64,000 nucleotides of DNA from Hansfordia pulvinata (GCA_006538405.1 BJKQ01000001.1:3038001-3102000), one strand, 5' to 3'. Shown: positions 13,332 through 26,695, numbered from the stretch's first letter. A program made the numbers and translations. Notes: generated by a model from the letters alone, not told the origin.

Positions 13332-16300
13332 CTTGCGCGTCGACTAAACTCATGTCGTCCAACCCATGTCAAGCCATTGCATTGGATGAACCTCATCCTC
13401 CTCCTCGTCGTCGTCGTCGTCCCCATCCCCTCTGCTCTGCGCTGCTCTACAAAGTACACCCGTACCGCGCACCCCCCCTTGGACCTCCTCGCGACACCAG
13501 TGCTGCACTGTGATCCATCCGCCAGGCCCCGCCATCTAGTGTCGGCTCTCTACCCCCAATGGGGCAGCTACAAGAGCTGGAGATCGTCTGTCTCCAGGTC
13601 CACATCCCAGATTTGCCACTTTCGAAGATTCCGCAGAAGCTGTGGAAGCCAGAGGCGTGGAATCGCAAGAGACATCGCCCACGCCGGCCCCTCGAGTACT
13701 CGCACCCTCGTCCACCAGATTGCGAGTATCGCCGAGTCCTCACGGCCCTTCCCTTCTCGACGTCGTGCCCTCACCCAGCAAGCACCCTGGCCTGTTGACT
13801 GGGCCAAATTTGCCTCTGGTTATGCGACAGCCATGCCTCGATTTGACCGAGTGGGGGGCCGGCGGATTCCCGAGTGCACGGAGGAAGGGAAGCGACCCGG
13901 GGTTGGCAAGGTGCAAGGTACCGCCGACCTTCTCTCTCTCCCTCTCTCTCTCTCTGTGCCAGTGACATCGATTTGTCTACACACGCTCCCTGCCTCAACT
14001 CAGCACCTCGCTCAGCTCTCCGGACCCGCACCCACCGCCGCCTCCGCTTCGTTGTATGCCCGGCTTCTGGGGGGGGCCTACTAGTCGATTCTTCAGTGTG
14101 CCCGCATTGCGTTCTGCAGGCATCCTATGCTATCATCCCGGCTGCAGCCAGACGCAACTGCAGGCTCGTTACCAGACAGACGGTGAGAGCAAGGACTTGG
14201 TCTGGGTCGTGTTTTTTTTTTTCATTCCTTTTGCTTCTTTCACTCTTCTCCATCCAGACCCCTGCTTCTTTCGTCATGCATGGTTGGCCAAAGCACTGTG
14301 ATGAGCGTGATGAGCAGTGAAGCAATTCGAGCTGGCACGCTGGCTACGAGTACGCTGGCCTATGGCAACAAGTATGCCCCCCATGACGGACGCGGGCATG
14401 GGCGGGACAAGCTTGGGGGACCTTCAAGCAGCAAAGCTCGGGCCTGATTCGCAAAGATCTGCAGGCCCGTCCCAAAATGACCCGACTCCTCCCACCGCAC
14501 TCCAGTCTACTCCGCAAGCTACGAAAAGCCGTGTCTTGTCCGAGCACACTGCCGAGCGGCACGGCGGAGACTCGGCTCGAATCGTGCGCAGACCACGGGC
14601 ACTTGGCCGCAGGCTTTGTTGTTCTGTTCTCGACTGGAGTCCTGCGGCATTTGTCCCACGCGCGACGCGACTTGCCACACTGCGATGCCGTGTCGTGCGT
14701 GTTCAGTGCGCCACCCGACACGACGCGGATCCAGACTTTCCTGACTGACTGAGCCAAGTGTTCCGGCTGTGGGCTACCGATTACGAGGTCGGGACAGATC
14801 CCACGGTGGGTGGGTGGCCAGGCCGCGAATAATGGGGCCGGCTTCCAACACCCATCACACCCGGGGCGGCTGCCACGGCTGCGTGCCGTTGGCTGCTTTG
14901 CACGGATCTCCGGCTGGCCATGCTGGAAGTTGGCAGTTGGCCCGAGCTCGTTACCGCACCGCTAGCAGCCGTGTGTGTGCGTGAGCACCTCGGATGAACG
15001 AACCAAGCAGTCTGTCATCACCTTGGCTTGCCAGAAGAGAAATGTGCCGGCTGGTCACCGCACCTACGTACGACCAACACGCAGGCACGCAGGCTGCTGA
15101 TGGCGCACGGCAAGGTCCAGTGGTTCGACGCCCATCGGCCGACCAGGGCGACGGGACGGCCGTGCTTCCGGAGCTCCCCTGGCATTTTCCAGCCACCAGT
15201 GCCACCCAACCGCGCCAACCTCGTGAGGAGGTCTCCCATGTCGCAGGCAGTCCTCCTGGAGCTCCACCGCATCTCGGACGACCCGTGGCTCTGGATCTGA
15301 AAATCCTGCGCAACACCGAACTGCTGGAGGGCAGCTGGGTCGGTTTTTGGGCTCGGGCTTCTGGTACCTTCCCAAAGCTGTCCGAGCTAGGCAACCCCCG
15401 CCAGCGAGGAGGCGATTCACGCTCTATTTGGCCGACTGAGAACCACCGAATCCCCAAAGGGCTGGTGTCAGTGGCGAAACGCCAGACGCAGATGGCGAAA
15501 CGCGTGCCCAGAAGGTTTGGAAAACAGTGGCAAGACAACAAATCTTCGCAGCAACAGGGACCGCGTCAATCGACGCTGCCGCCATCTCATCGACATTTCC
15601 AGAGCGTCATGTCATCCTCGTCCCGCCGCCGGATTGGCGTCAGCGGCAAGACCGAACACTCATCACTCGCTCGAGGTGGAGGGGGGGACGAGTACTCGTA
15701 CGTACAGTATACTGTACAGAGTACTCGTGTCCCCACGCGCAAGGCCCAGGCCAGGCTCACCCAGGCTCACCCAGGCACACCCAGGCAGGTCAGACAGACA
15801 GGCCGACATGGGTCGGTCGACCTGCTCCAAGGGTGCGACCGCGGCCGGCCCGCTACTAGACAAGCCGCGGCGGGGAGAAGCCGCCGTGTTTTCAACTGCC
15901 GACACGCCGGAGGCAGGGACCAAGACAGGCTAGTCCCAATCCTCTCCCCCGGATTCACGAACGGCGTTCGCAGGCGTTGGTGGCTGTCCGGTTCATGCGA
16001 TCGCAGGCATCCCCGGCTCGAAATGAGAATTGGAGACGCCCTCGTCGCTACCAGAGTCCTCGAGATTGTTTCAACCTGGATGCACAGGCTTATTGTCATT
16101 GTTATGATTAGAGGGCCCCATGGCGAGGCCCCAGACGGGCAATCCGCTTCAACCCGCAGAGACCATCTCGTGAGATAAAATTGGTTCGACAAAGTCCAGA
16201 ATAGCCTACGAGCACTCGTTCGCGCGCCCAGCCGGATCCACCACCAGGAAACACCCGCTCTTGCCAGTCCAGTCAGGACGGACCAGGCACGACCATGCCA

Positions 16301-17121
16301 GGCCAGTCGGGTTGATTCGCCACACGCTAGGTGCTGCAGTGAGGCTTAAGCAGAGGGGTCACCAAGGACGCGTGTTGGCTGGCTGCAGGCTGCAGAGCGC
16401 GCTTTGCCTCTTGCCGACGCTTGCAGAAGCGCGAGGAGCGTCTCCGCCACTCGGGACTCGCAGGTGGGAGACGCACTTTGGACTTGACAGAGCCAAGGCG
16501 GTCCAGCTCGGCGTGCGCGCGAGTCAGAAGTGTCAGGAACCGATCTGCAGAGGAGACTACAAGCCGCGAGCCAGGCTATTTCGAGGCTGGTGCCGGACCG
16601 GGTGGCCAGTGCGTGATGGTGTTGGCGCAGGACGCTTTCTCCCATCAGCTTAGAGCCCGCCGTCCTGGCCGATCCAAACGGGAACTTAGTGAGGGGCCGG
16701 TGAACGCACAGCCCCAGAAGCTTTGGCCGCTCGGAGCATACGAGGGTGCAAGTCGACCAGGGCCAAGCCTCGTGCTTGGTGCTGGGTACAGGGAATGATG
16801 GCCCAGGGTATGGCCTCCGGTTCCCAGCTTCCCCGTCGATAATCAAGCGTCTACTTGGGGTTATATGTCGCTAATGCAGGTTCAGGGCCCCTTGGAACCA
16901 TGGGTGGGCTCCCCGGTAGCTTTCTCGAAGCCTTCTCACCTTCGTCCGTACGAACGAACCTCTCTCTCTCCCCGCCCAGCTGTACGAGTACCAACCAGCC
17001 CCGACCACCACCATCACATCACCCCGGGTTTTTCGACGTTTGCGCAGGGGCCAAGCCCGGCGGCCAGTGCTTACGATGTTCGCCGGCTGTCTTTACCCGC
17101 CGAGAACAGACCAGCCAGCCA

Positions 17122-17140
17122 CCCCCCCCCCCCCCCCCCC
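17122..17140. repeat. Poly(C) tract, 19 bp
   Basis: An uninterrupted C run in noncoding DNA, one of about 15 such tracts of 12 bp or more in the window. Confidence 0.95.
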
Positions 17141-18310
17141 GCCGCATGGACCGTCAAGATTGTAAACTGTTTCGAGTCTGGGTGTTCGTACGAGAGTACT
17201 GGGGCTGGCCCAGCACCCAGCACCCCAGCTGCAGGCATCCACGAGTACCATCTTTTCTTCCCCACCCCTGGCTCTCTTCGCCTCTGATCCTGCGCCAACT
17301 CGGCGCTGCTGGCGAGCGATAAGAGATCTCTCACCATCAGCACGCTGGGCCCTGACCGACTCCACTCGTCAATGGTTTGTTCCGGTACCATAGTCCCGGG
17401 CAGCCAACGGCGCCGAGCTAATCCGAGTCGGCAATGGCCTCACGCCGCTCACAGGCTCCCTCGAGCCCGACCTTGGCAGGCGGCCAGGATATTCTCTCTG
17501 GGTTGTTGTCATCTATCATATTACCAGGTGTGCCTTGTCTTCTCAGCTGTCAGTTACCCAGTAATTGCACGTGGGTCGCAACGGCCGCCTTCAATCTCGC
17601 CGGAGCCCGCTGCAGACGCAACACACAATCTCGCCCTCAGGGTCTTCAATAAGTCGTCATTCTATAGCCTCTAGCTCCGTCCAGGGCCGCGCGTGCGAGG
17701 TGTGGTGCGGTGCGGGCGGCGGGAGCGGCGCTCTCCGTCTCGTCTGCGGGCCCTGGCACGCTTGGTACGGTTGTGGGCGCCAGCCAGTACTCGTAAGTCA
17801 CACGAATAGGCAGGGAGGGGGGAGGGCCACAGGGACGGACACCCACCCAGGCCGCCAGCCTCTCACAGTCTCACCGTCTGCCCACATCCAAGCACGCACG
17901 ATCCTTCCCTGCTGGCACCGGTACCCAGCAGCACGCACTGGCACAGGCGCTGGCGAGCCACCCGCACGCACGCACGCCGCGAGAGAGGGGGGAGGACTCA
18001 CCCGTCTCTCGTGCCGGCTCGCAGGACCGCGCCGTCAAGCCCCCGGCTTGGCACCCAGCAGATCCTCTGGCGATCTTAGTGGGCGCTAGTTAATTGACGT
18101 GCCTGGGAGCGCGAGGCCCGAACGAGCAAGATCGTCCCCTTGGGGCTCGGGCGGTCGAGTGGGAACCCCTGGCAGGCCACGCCCACGAGAGCCATGTGCC
18201 TGTGTCGACTCCAGACTACCTGGGAGAGAGAGAGAGACCTGGAATTGTGGGATTTCTTCAGCGCACAAGCTAACTAGAGAGAGGTTTTAGCGGTCGCCGT
18301 ACTGCGGGCT

Positions 18311-18357
18311 GCTGCAGTCCGCTGCAGTCCGCTGCAGGCCGCTGCAGGCCGCTGCAG
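18311..18357. repeat. 10-bp tandem repeat, about 4.7 units
   Basis: Units are GCTGCAGTCC twice, then GCTGCAGGCC twice, then a partial GCTGCAG. Each unit contains the palindrome CTGCAG. Two unit variants occur in pairs, which suggests stepwise slippage duplication. Confidence 0.9.
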
Positions 18358-21078
18358 CTACCGGAGCAGATACCGTGATATCGAAACTGGAGAGGCAGAG
18401 TCGCTTTGTTCTGGAAGCGCGCCCATGCCCTGGCCTCGTCTACGGTGTTTGCAAGGGGGGAGGGGAGGGGAGGGGGCCTCGGGGAGCCTTGGGCGAGGTT
18501 ACTGTTGCATTCGTCGGTACAAGAGAGCCGAATCTTCTTTTGCCGCTGGTTGGTCTGACTCGCCTCTCGGCTTTCTAGTTTTTTCCTCCTCCTCCGCCTT
18601 CTTCTCTTTCTGTCTCTTTACCCCTCCCTCTGCTGCCTCTTTTGTTCTCTTTCTTCTCGGGGTCCACATGATGTGTTCCTCCTCGCTCTTCTCCGAGGCC
18701 TTTTGCAAACCCGGTTTGGGCACGTTGGACTGAGTTGGCAGTGGCAAGACGCGTGCTCGACCGGGGGGGGGAGGAGGAGCACGACTCGAGGGCGTTCCCC
18801 CGCCCGCGCGGTGCTGAGAGCGTGCAGTGGCGGCGCGTGTCCTTGGCAGGCTGCTGCCATGGTGCGAAACTTGGTGTGGCTTTCTGCCCTTGGGCGAGAC
18901 CAGCTTTCCAAATGCGATATGCCGCAAGGCCGCGCACGTCCCCAAGAGGGTTGTGGCGATACAGCTGCGCCCAGCCCACACCCACCTGGGGCCAGGCCAG
19001 GTCAAGGCCAAGGCCCAACGCCCGTCCTATCTGCAGGCGGGCGAGCGATAAAGGCAGGCATTCCTGCGAGATATGGCTCTCCCGGGCGGCGTGGCTCTCT
19101 CTGTGTCATGGTCATGGGGCTTGGCTCGTTCGCTCTCGCGATATCGCAGCCGCGGGTTTTGACGGCAGGCCTGCATGCTCGCGGGATGGCGTTTTCGTCT
19201 TTTACCAGAGAGAGGAGAGGGGGAGGCGGTGGGGAGGGATTTGGAGCGTGGTCCCGTTATCCCCTCACGAGTTCCAAAGTCCCAAAAGCCCCTCCTCTCG
19301 CGGGTCCGGGTTTTGTTCGAACAAAAAAAGCCAGGCCCACGTGCGACCGAGCGAGGCTGACCAGCATCGTGAAGCGGGAGGCGGGCATGGGCGTGGGCGC
19401 GAGCTCGGGCGCGGGCTTTTTCAGGGACATTCCCAGCTCGAGTTCTTTGGAGGCTGGTGGACCGGGACCCCAAAGATCCTCCAAGCGGGGGATCGCTGAA
19501 GAGGGGGGGTAGGGGTTTCGGGTCTGCGAGTAACGGGCGAGAGAAAGAGACGGAGAGAGAGAGAGAGAGAGGAAGAGGGAAACGTGTGCGTGCGAGCGAA
19601 TCGAGGCTTATCGTCTTAACGCGGCGCCGTCTCGCTGCGACGACGAAACGGCGCATGCATCGTGGCGCAACGGTGGCCCAAGGCCCAAGAGGCAAGCAGA
19701 CCGGGCCGTCGTGAATGTCGACTCGTAGCGTCCGGTGCAAGAACCCGCGGGCCGAGAAATCCTTCCTACGAGCACCTACCTCTCCCCCCACCAACCTACC
19801 AACCCAGAGCCGTCCGGCCGGCCGGGCACCTGAGGTGGCCGCCCGCCGCCGCCCGTCCGTCCGTCCGTCCGTCTCCGCTTCCGCGATGCTACGGTACGGA
19901 GCGTGCTCGTTGTCTGTCCTGCCACGGCCGCCGCGCTTGCGGGTAATAACTTGGGTATGTACCGTACGTAACGTAAGGCAGGCAGAGGAGATCAGGTCTT
20001 TCTCCTTCTCTCTCTCTTTCTCTCTCTCTTGAACTCCACTCGAAGTACGAGTATGTGTCTCTGATCTTTTGCCATGCCCCCCCCCGCCCTCCCCAGACAA
20101 GATGGCGGGTTCCTCCTTGTAGGGCTATGCGGCCGGTTGGGCCTGATCGGCAACCGTTTAGCCCTTTACTGCGCACCACCCACCACCCAACCCCAGAGGG
20201 GAAGGAAGGGCAAAAGGAAAGGATTCCAATATTATGCCGGGCTATGGGCATGCTTCTTGTTCCATCGCGCCTCGCTTTTTTTTTTTCTTTCTTTTCTGTC
20301 AAGCCAGAGACAACCGGAGATGTGTGATGTATGTAATGTATCTACTTCTATCTACGTGTACATCCAGATGGAGCCGCCCACACACACACACACACACACC
20401 CTTCTCCATTTCCCCATTTCCGTCTGGGGAGAGAAACGTGAGATAAGGCGAAAGTGTGGAGGGATCAGGGCCCGGCCGGGTTTAGGTTTTGGGCGGTTGT
20501 TGTTTTAGGAATTCCCTCTCTCTCTCTCTCTCTTTCTGTCTTGTCTCGTCTCGTCTCTGCCCTCTCTCTGCTCGCGTGTGTCGGTCAGTCTGCGTACGGG
20601 GGTATACGAGTAATGCAGGGAGGCATCGCCCTCGCCCCTCGCCCCTCGCCCACGCCTTCGGCCCTGCGCTGCGCTGCATGGATTGTGTACCCCGTTGAGT
20701 GTACGTGTACTCGTACCAGACCGCGAGACCAGATCCGGCATCTTAGCAAGGCGGGATTATAGCCAGGGGGGGGGAGAGGAGGAGAGGAGGAGGCGGCTGC
20801 AAGTGGCGGATTCGCGTGGTCGGTAAAGCTGGAGGAGGGGGGTGCCACGTTCTTTTTTTTTTGCCTGTTTATTTATTTTCTCATTTATTTACCTCCTTTT
20901 TTGTTTCGTTTCGTTCTCTGCGTCTTGTTTGGCCGGGAACGAGTAATAAATGGCACCCATTCAACACAAAAAGGGAACCAAAAAAAAGGCCGCCTTTCCC
21001 CCCCCCCTCCCCTGTCGAATGATGGCATCACCGAGAAAGAAAGAACCCCCGCCGCCTCCGCGTTTTTTCTCTCTCCCG

Positions 21079-21095
21079 CCCCCCCCCCCCCCCCC
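21079..21095. repeat. Poly(C) tract, 17 bp
   Basis: An uninterrupted C run in the gene desert, about 70 bp after a shorter C run at 20998-21007. Confidence 0.92.
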
Positions 21096-22288
21096 ATTCC
21101 TCCCCCACATTTTCGCCGGAATGCTGGTGACCGCTGCTTTTCGTGAATGATGATGTCGTGATGATACATGCGAGTTTTTTTTTTGTTTCTTATCTCTTCT
21201 TGTCCCTCATTCTGATCTTTATTTATTTATATACTTCATACCTACGCTTTGTATTTCTTATTTACTGTATCTAGGTATTTTTGGGGGGTGGTCGTCGGGG
21301 GTTCGAGGGGCTGACGTAACGCTTGCGTGCCTTTTCTTTCTTACCTTAGGTACTAACATACGACTCGTGACACCCGACTACTCCGTACCTAACTTACCTG
21401 ACCTGCGTTAGGGTACTCGCAGGTGAGGATGTGAGACCCTTTTGTTTACTCGTAACAAGGCCCATAGATCGTATCGTATTGTACTACACGGGACAGACTT
21501 GGCGCGGGTTGGGGTTTTTTTGTTTAGGCGTTTGACTTGAACGTCGAGGGGAGGGGGGGGGTTCTTTACATCCAGACCGCGTCTCTCTCTGTGTCTGTGT
21601 GTGTGTGTGTGTACGAGTATCATGTTTCACCTCGCCTCTTTTCTTTTTTGGGGAGGGGGAGGGCGCGCGCGTCTCTCCACACGGCGGCTGACCGAGCTGG
21701 CGGTGGCTTGTGGTTACGGAGAAGCCATGGGTGTGTTTTTTATTTCTTTCTGTTTTCTGTTTTGTCATGTGTGGTGTGTGAGTATTTGGCTTGTTGGGCC
21801 ATACATCTGACACGAGAGGCGCCCAGCCCAGCCCACCAGGACTGTGGTGAGTGAGGGCGGTGGGTGGATGGGATGCTGACGGCAGTGGTGGGATTCCGGC
21901 ATCGTGCGTGGGTGGTGGTCAGCCGAGCCGCCGCAGCCGCCGCCGCCTTGTTCCTTGTGCCGTGTGCCGTGCGTGGGCTCCGTCTTCCGCATGTGCCGGA
22001 TCCTACCCTCTCTCTCCCGCTCTCTCTTGGTCTGGTCGTTACTGTGCCCCATGTGTCCATGTGTCCACCCGTAGGCGAGGAGCCGCTAGCTACTGCCGAT
22101 GCCGATGCCGCTGCCGCTGCCGCTGCCGCCGCTACGAGTGGTGATGCATCATCATCATCATCATCATCATCCTCATCCTCATCATGCGAGGCGGTTGGTT
22201 CCGCTTGCGGGATCCCATTTGGAGTAGTCGTCGTTGATTAGGCAGGGTTGCGTGTCGTTTGCTGCTGCCGAGAGAAGGAATGGCTACC

Positions 22289-22319
22289 TGACTGACTGAC
22301 TGACTGACTGACTGACTGA
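22289..22319. repeat. (TGAC)n microsatellite, about 31 bp
   Basis: Nearly eight perfect tandem TGAC units. A second run of the same unit occurs at 24766-24790. Confidence 0.95.
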
Positions 22320-22806
22320 TAGTAGGCTCCCGTCTCTCTTTTTTGCTTTTGCTTGCGGGATCCTACGCCGCAGTCCCACGTCAACGGTAACGGGGGTGTA
22401 CGTACGATGCACGTGTCGTATCGTACTAGATGAAAGATGGGTGGACGAATGAATGAAATGACTGGTATGTAGATATAACAAGGAAGGCCCCATCTGCCGC
22501 AACCCGCCAAGTCAACTGCCGTTAGGTTCGTTCAGCCTAATAAGGTAGGACTGTGAGGTGGCATCGTGCCGGCTTACAGCATACGAGTATACCTAATGCA
22601 GGCCGCCATCCGAATCCTTCACTGTCGCAACGGAGGGGGGGGAAGTTGGGCAGAATGAGGTTTTTCGTCAAGAAAGGTCCTGCCGATCTCCTCTCCCTCC
22701 CTCTCCTCCCCCTTCCCCGGCCTTTTCGATCTCGCCCCTCTCGGCAACCGCAACGTTGTTCATCCTTCCAGACACCAGAGAGATAAAAAAAAGTCATGGG
22801 CCGGCC

Positions 22807-22874
<68 letters not shown>
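22807..22874. repeat. (TGTC)17 microsatellite, 68 bp
   Basis: Seventeen perfect tandem TGTC units, the longest perfect short tandem repeat in the window. It opens long artefactual reading frames of repeated Asp-Arg-Gln-Thr on the minus strand. Confidence 0.97.
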
Positions 22875-23359
22875 GTCGTCTGTCGTCGGCAGAGGCAGAG
22901 GCAGCGGCAGTAGCGGCGGCGGCGCTCCTTCGGTCTTCCGTGGGGGGGGGACCATAAAATTCCCACAAGAGCTTAAATCCTCCACACACACACACGCGCA
23001 TAGATAGGGTTGTCACTGTCAGCCACTTCGTCAGATGACGCTTGGAGGTGGAGGGAGAACAAATGCATCTACGAGTACGGCATTCCTTCCTCTGGGATGT
23101 CGTGATGGTGGTGGTGGTGGTGGAGGGGCTGCAAGCGACCGAAGAACTGCAAAGCCGTAGGAGCCGGATCCTCCACTCATTCGGGGAATTCCAATCCCTG
23201 CGGTTGTCACGTTGTGAGTACTCTTCAGCTATGACTTGGCTTTTCTGAGACGGATTCGCAGTCGGTATTGCTGCTGCTTTTTCCGCGACAGAGAGAGAGC
23301 TGGGAAGAGCTGCTGTGCTCTTGTTCTGGGATTTTCCTCGAATCCTCCATCGACGACAC

Positions 23360-23393
23360 ACCACCACCACCACCACCACCACCACCACCACCA
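23360..23393. repeat. (ACC)n microsatellite, about 34 bp
   Basis: About eleven perfect ACC units in noncoding DNA, followed within 60 bp by an interrupted GT run at 23451-23490. Confidence 0.95.
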
Positions 23394-23450
23394 TTAAAGA
23401 CACAAGAAGACGCTGCCGCCGTGGGACGTCATAGCCACGCTCGTAGCTGT

Positions 23451-23490
23451 GTGTGTGTGTGTGTGTGTAAGTGTGTGTGTGTGTGTGTGT
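23451..23490. repeat. Interrupted (GT)n microsatellite, 40 bp
   Basis: Two GT runs separated by a single AA interruption near 23469-23470. Confidence 0.93.
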
Positions 23491-23646
23491 ATTCGTACAG
23501 AGCTCGGTCCGCAAGTCGGCGCACAGGCTGCTTCGTGCCAGACAGAAGTCGGGAGGAAGGTGTTTCGCATCAGGTGCAGTTCACGATGCATGCAGAGTGG
23601 TAAGTTGGTTGGTGTTGGTGCGTGTCTCGGCACACAACCTGCAGGC

Positions 23647-23676
23647 CTTCTTCTTCTTCTTCTTCTTCTTCTTCTT
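23647..23676. repeat. (TTC)n microsatellite
   Basis: About ten TTC units ending in a T run. A similar TTC run is found at 26696-26728. Confidence 0.92.
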
Positions 23677-23840
23677 TTTTCTTCTCTATATTTTTAATAT
23701 GTATTTCTCGTGACTTCGCCTTCGTCCGTATGTACTCCTCAAGCCGCTCTCGTCTTTGCAGCCGCGGCCGTCTTTTGCCTCTCCCAGTCTTTCTTATTTC
23801 TGATTGGTGGCCAAGGGGGAGACTGCAGACGGATCGGCGG

Positions 23841-23870
23841 TGTCCTGTCCTGTCCTGTCCTGTCCTGTCC
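23841..23870. repeat. (TGTCC)6 pentanucleotide repeat
   Basis: Six perfect tandem TGTCC units. The unit is one C longer than the TGTC repeat 1 kb upstream. Confidence 0.95.
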
Positions 23871-24765
23871 TGCCCTACGAAACCGCGACTAAAATGAGAG
23901 TCTGAGTCGCAGCTGAAAGAAGAGACGGGCAGAGAGACAGTGACAGCGACAGAGAGCTGATGAGAGCTGAGAGCTAAGAAGAAGCCGAGAGCTGGCCTGT
24001 GCATCTCGCCACCCCGGACCAGCTGAAATCCTGCGCTGCCTCACTCGAAATGCACTGTATCTGCATCTGCATCTGCAGTCTGCAGTCTGCGTCCCGGAGC
24101 GCCCGGGCTTGCATCCAAGTAGTACGGGTACTCGTCCTCTCTCTTGCTGTCTCTCGGTGGCTGATCGTCCCGCACCGATCAAAAGCCGGCGCCGGCTCGG
24201 GGAATCAGATAGAGAGAGAAGGGGGTCCTTTTGGGTTCCTGGTTCCCGGTTCTTCTGTGGTGTGCCTTTGGGGAGGGGGGTGTCTGTCTACCAGTACGGC
24301 AAAGAAAAAAAAAAAAAGCCACGGGCCACTGACGTCGCCGACGTCACCATCAATGGGACTAACAGTAACAAAAAAAAAAAACCCCCCGCTTCCACCTGCC
24401 CTCCCATCTTTCTTATGAAGGTATAGACAGATAGACAGAACAGAGTCAGGCAGACTCAGGGACAGGGTCGCCGACAAGTCAGGGTCCGGGTTTCTAACCC
24501 ACTAACTTAGGCAACGACGGATCGTGAAGAAGAGAGACCGCCCTAAGCTATGAGCTAACACGGGGGAGGGGAAGGGAAGGGGGGCGTACGAGTAAAATTC
24601 GTAGGAAGAACCGAACGGCACGGGCGCACCGCCCTTCTCTTCGTAGATCTGTCAGTTTGCGACTCCTTCAGCGCGCCCGCGCACTAGTTAGTTCGAGTGG
24701 TGGTTAGTTGGTTGGGGTGACCTTGTCCGTGGGAGGGCAACGCAAGAGATGGCGAGAGATGGATC

Positions 24766-24790
24766 TGACTGACTGACTGACTGACTGACT
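24766..24790. repeat. (TGAC)n microsatellite, 25 bp
   Basis: About six tandem TGAC units; second copy of the tetranucleotide repeat type also seen at 22289-22319. Confidence 0.93.
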
Positions 24791-24940
24791 GGCAACTGAC
24801 TCGGGTCCTCCCACGCCGGCCAATGTGGGATCACGACCGGAACCCTTCCTTTCAGAGGTCACACGCCCCTCATCCGCTCGCTACGAGTGCTCGCTGTCCC
24901 CAATTCGGTCCACCAGTAGGGCGTCCGGTCCGGGGGATGG

Positions 24941-24941
<1 letters not shown>

Positions 24942-24971
<30 letters not shown>
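24942..24971. repeat. (TG)15 microsatellite
   Basis: Fifteen perfect TG units in noncoding DNA. Confidence 0.95.
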
Positions 24972-24972
<1 letters not shown>

Positions 24973-25091
24973 TTTTCCATCGTTTGTTCGGCAAATAGTC
25001 CGGATCCTCCACACGTCCCTCGCGAGGAGCGACCCAGCAGCTCCAACTTGGAGGCATCTGTGTTTGGCTTGTACGCAGGCCGCAGAGACCG

Positions 25092-25120
25092 GGCGGCGGC
25101 GGCGGCGGCGGCGGCGGCGG
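25092..25120. repeat. (GGC)n microsatellite
   Basis: About nine to ten GGC units in noncoding DNA. Confidence 0.92.
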
Positions 25121-25822
25121 AGGTCGGCGGAGGTCGGCAGTGGGAGGGAATCTGATCTGTGAGTCTAGTGATTCTTCTCCCCAAGCCCATCCATCGTGGG
25201 GCTGTCTGTTCATCATACCCGCATCGCATCACATCGCATCGCACGCTTCGCCCCCTCTCTCGTCGTCCTTTGGACCTCCAAGGCCAGCGTCCGCCAGGGA
25301 TAGCATAGCCGAGAGAGCTCGGGCTGCTCGAGGAACGATCTGCGCACACCCGTATCCCCCTAGCTACGGCCCCTAGCTACGGGGGGCATATAGCTGCCAG
25401 CTAACCTGGCGAGAAGCGGCGGCCGACCAAGCCAGCCGGCTACGAGGGACTAGACTTGACCATCATGGAGTAAGTAGTGTGCTCGTGCCTGGCTAACGCA
25501 AACACTTTGTTGATGTTGAGCCCTCGTGGTGAACACGGATCCCGTCGCCTCGGGTTTCCAGCCAGTGTGTGCTAACCACCCCCCCCCCCCACCAACCACC
25601 TCCTCGCTCGTTATGCTTGCCGTCGATAGTACGGAATACGGCCGGGAAGGATGATTGACGGCTTGCGCCTTCGGGGTCCAGGGGCGAAGCTGGTCTAGTC
25701 CCCGTGTGAAAGAGGGGGGCGCGGGGGTTTCTGATATGAAGTAGATACACCGGTGCTCGCACGTGCGGCAATGGGATCATCACGTCGAGAAGGCCCCGCC
25801 AGAACGACCTATGGCAGTCTCA

Positions 25823-25848
25823 CAGCAGCAGCAGCAGCAGCAGCAGCA
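25823..25848. repeat. (AGC)n microsatellite
   Basis: About eight to nine AGC/CAG units followed by several AGT units. It is noncoding here; the same unit encodes Ala or Ser runs in the genes at 27998 and 33027. Confidence 0.9.
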
Positions 25849-25901
25849 ATAGTAGTAGTAGCTGGCGAGGCGTACGACCACGGTAGACTACCGAGTAGCA
25901 G

Positions 25902-25929
25902 CCCCCCCCCCACCCCCCCCCCCCCCCCC
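25902..25929. repeat. Paired poly(C) tracts, 10 and 17 bp
   Basis: C10, a single A, then C17. The A could be a point change inside one formerly longer C tract. Confidence 0.93.
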
Positions 25930-26695
25930 GAGCTACGAAGCGGCGGGGTAATCGTTCTTTTTCGGATGGGGATGCGCGGCAGTTGGTAGCGGGCTGCTTG
26001 TTGATCCTGAGAAAAGAAGGAGTCCCCCTCTCGATGACATGCTGTCGATCAGTCAGTCAAGAGAAGCGAGCGCCCGCCCCCCACCCCCTTTCGCTGCCCG
26101 TCTCGCTGCTACCGCATCTGAAGCGATCACCGCCTGCCCTGCGCCATCACAGCCTCCATCATGGGCACACGCCGGTACCCCGAAGAGATTTGATAAAGAG
26201 TGCTCGGCGCGGGAGCTGGGGGAGGGGGGATGGGGGAGAAGTGACGGTCACGGGGCAAATGCGGCTGCCGATGTTTCGTCGAAATGTGCGGTTTTGCCCT
26301 GCTTTGCCTTGCACCCCAGTCCCATCACAAAACGACCGGGGGAGAGAGGGGATGATAGATGTTGTGACGGGAGTGGGTACGGGTACGCTCCAGTCAGAAA
26401 ACACAGAACACACTGACATAACCTATCGTGTATCGTGGAATTCAACTCGTATAACGCCCAGCAGACCAGTCAGATATCGCCCTCAGGCGGCAGGGGCCCA
26501 CGTGCCAGGTCGGGGCTCTGTGAGATTGTGAGATGTGACCAAAACGCCGTTCCCCCCCTCTCCCCTTCGACAACCGGCCGGCCCTGCGATTGGGCCGTCT
26601 ATTGTTACGAAATGGAAGTGACGCTGCTGTGGTGGAGGAGAGTCAATGGCTGACTGGTGCGATCGAGGCATGCGCCGCTGTATCTTTCGCTTTTC

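Larger units (their letters stand above)
9981..20000. other. Gene desert, part 2
   Basis: No gene could be supported. The longest open frame, 394 codons from an ATG at 14994, has no recognisable domain and a composition like the surrounding noncoding DNA. Eleven exact copies of TACGAGTA/TACTCGTA start at 10455, 10839, 11209, 11641, 12220, 13318, 13324, 14345, 15693, 16983 and 17788. Short tandem repeats occur at 15745-15785 (about 10-bp unit) and 18311-18357. A CT/GA-rich belt runs through 18580-18680 and 19540-19580. Confidence 0.55.

Noticed and set aside
14994..16178. 394-codon ATG open frame, longest in the gene desert
   Set aside because: No domain, signal peptide or coherent composition. 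Part of its sequence is simply translated octamer motif and a CCAGGCTCAC-type repeat. Long chance frames are common in GC-rich DNA.
19027..20100. 357-codon minus-strand open frame
   Set aside because: Composition is Arg/Ser/Pro noise with translated GA/CT repeats; no family motif.
22537..23514. 325-codon minus-strand open frame
   Set aside because: Held open by microsatellites (TGTC, ACC, GT); not protein-like.
22289..24790. Repeats as a CRISPR-like array
   Set aside because: They are gapless microsatellites without spacers, in a eukaryotic genome.
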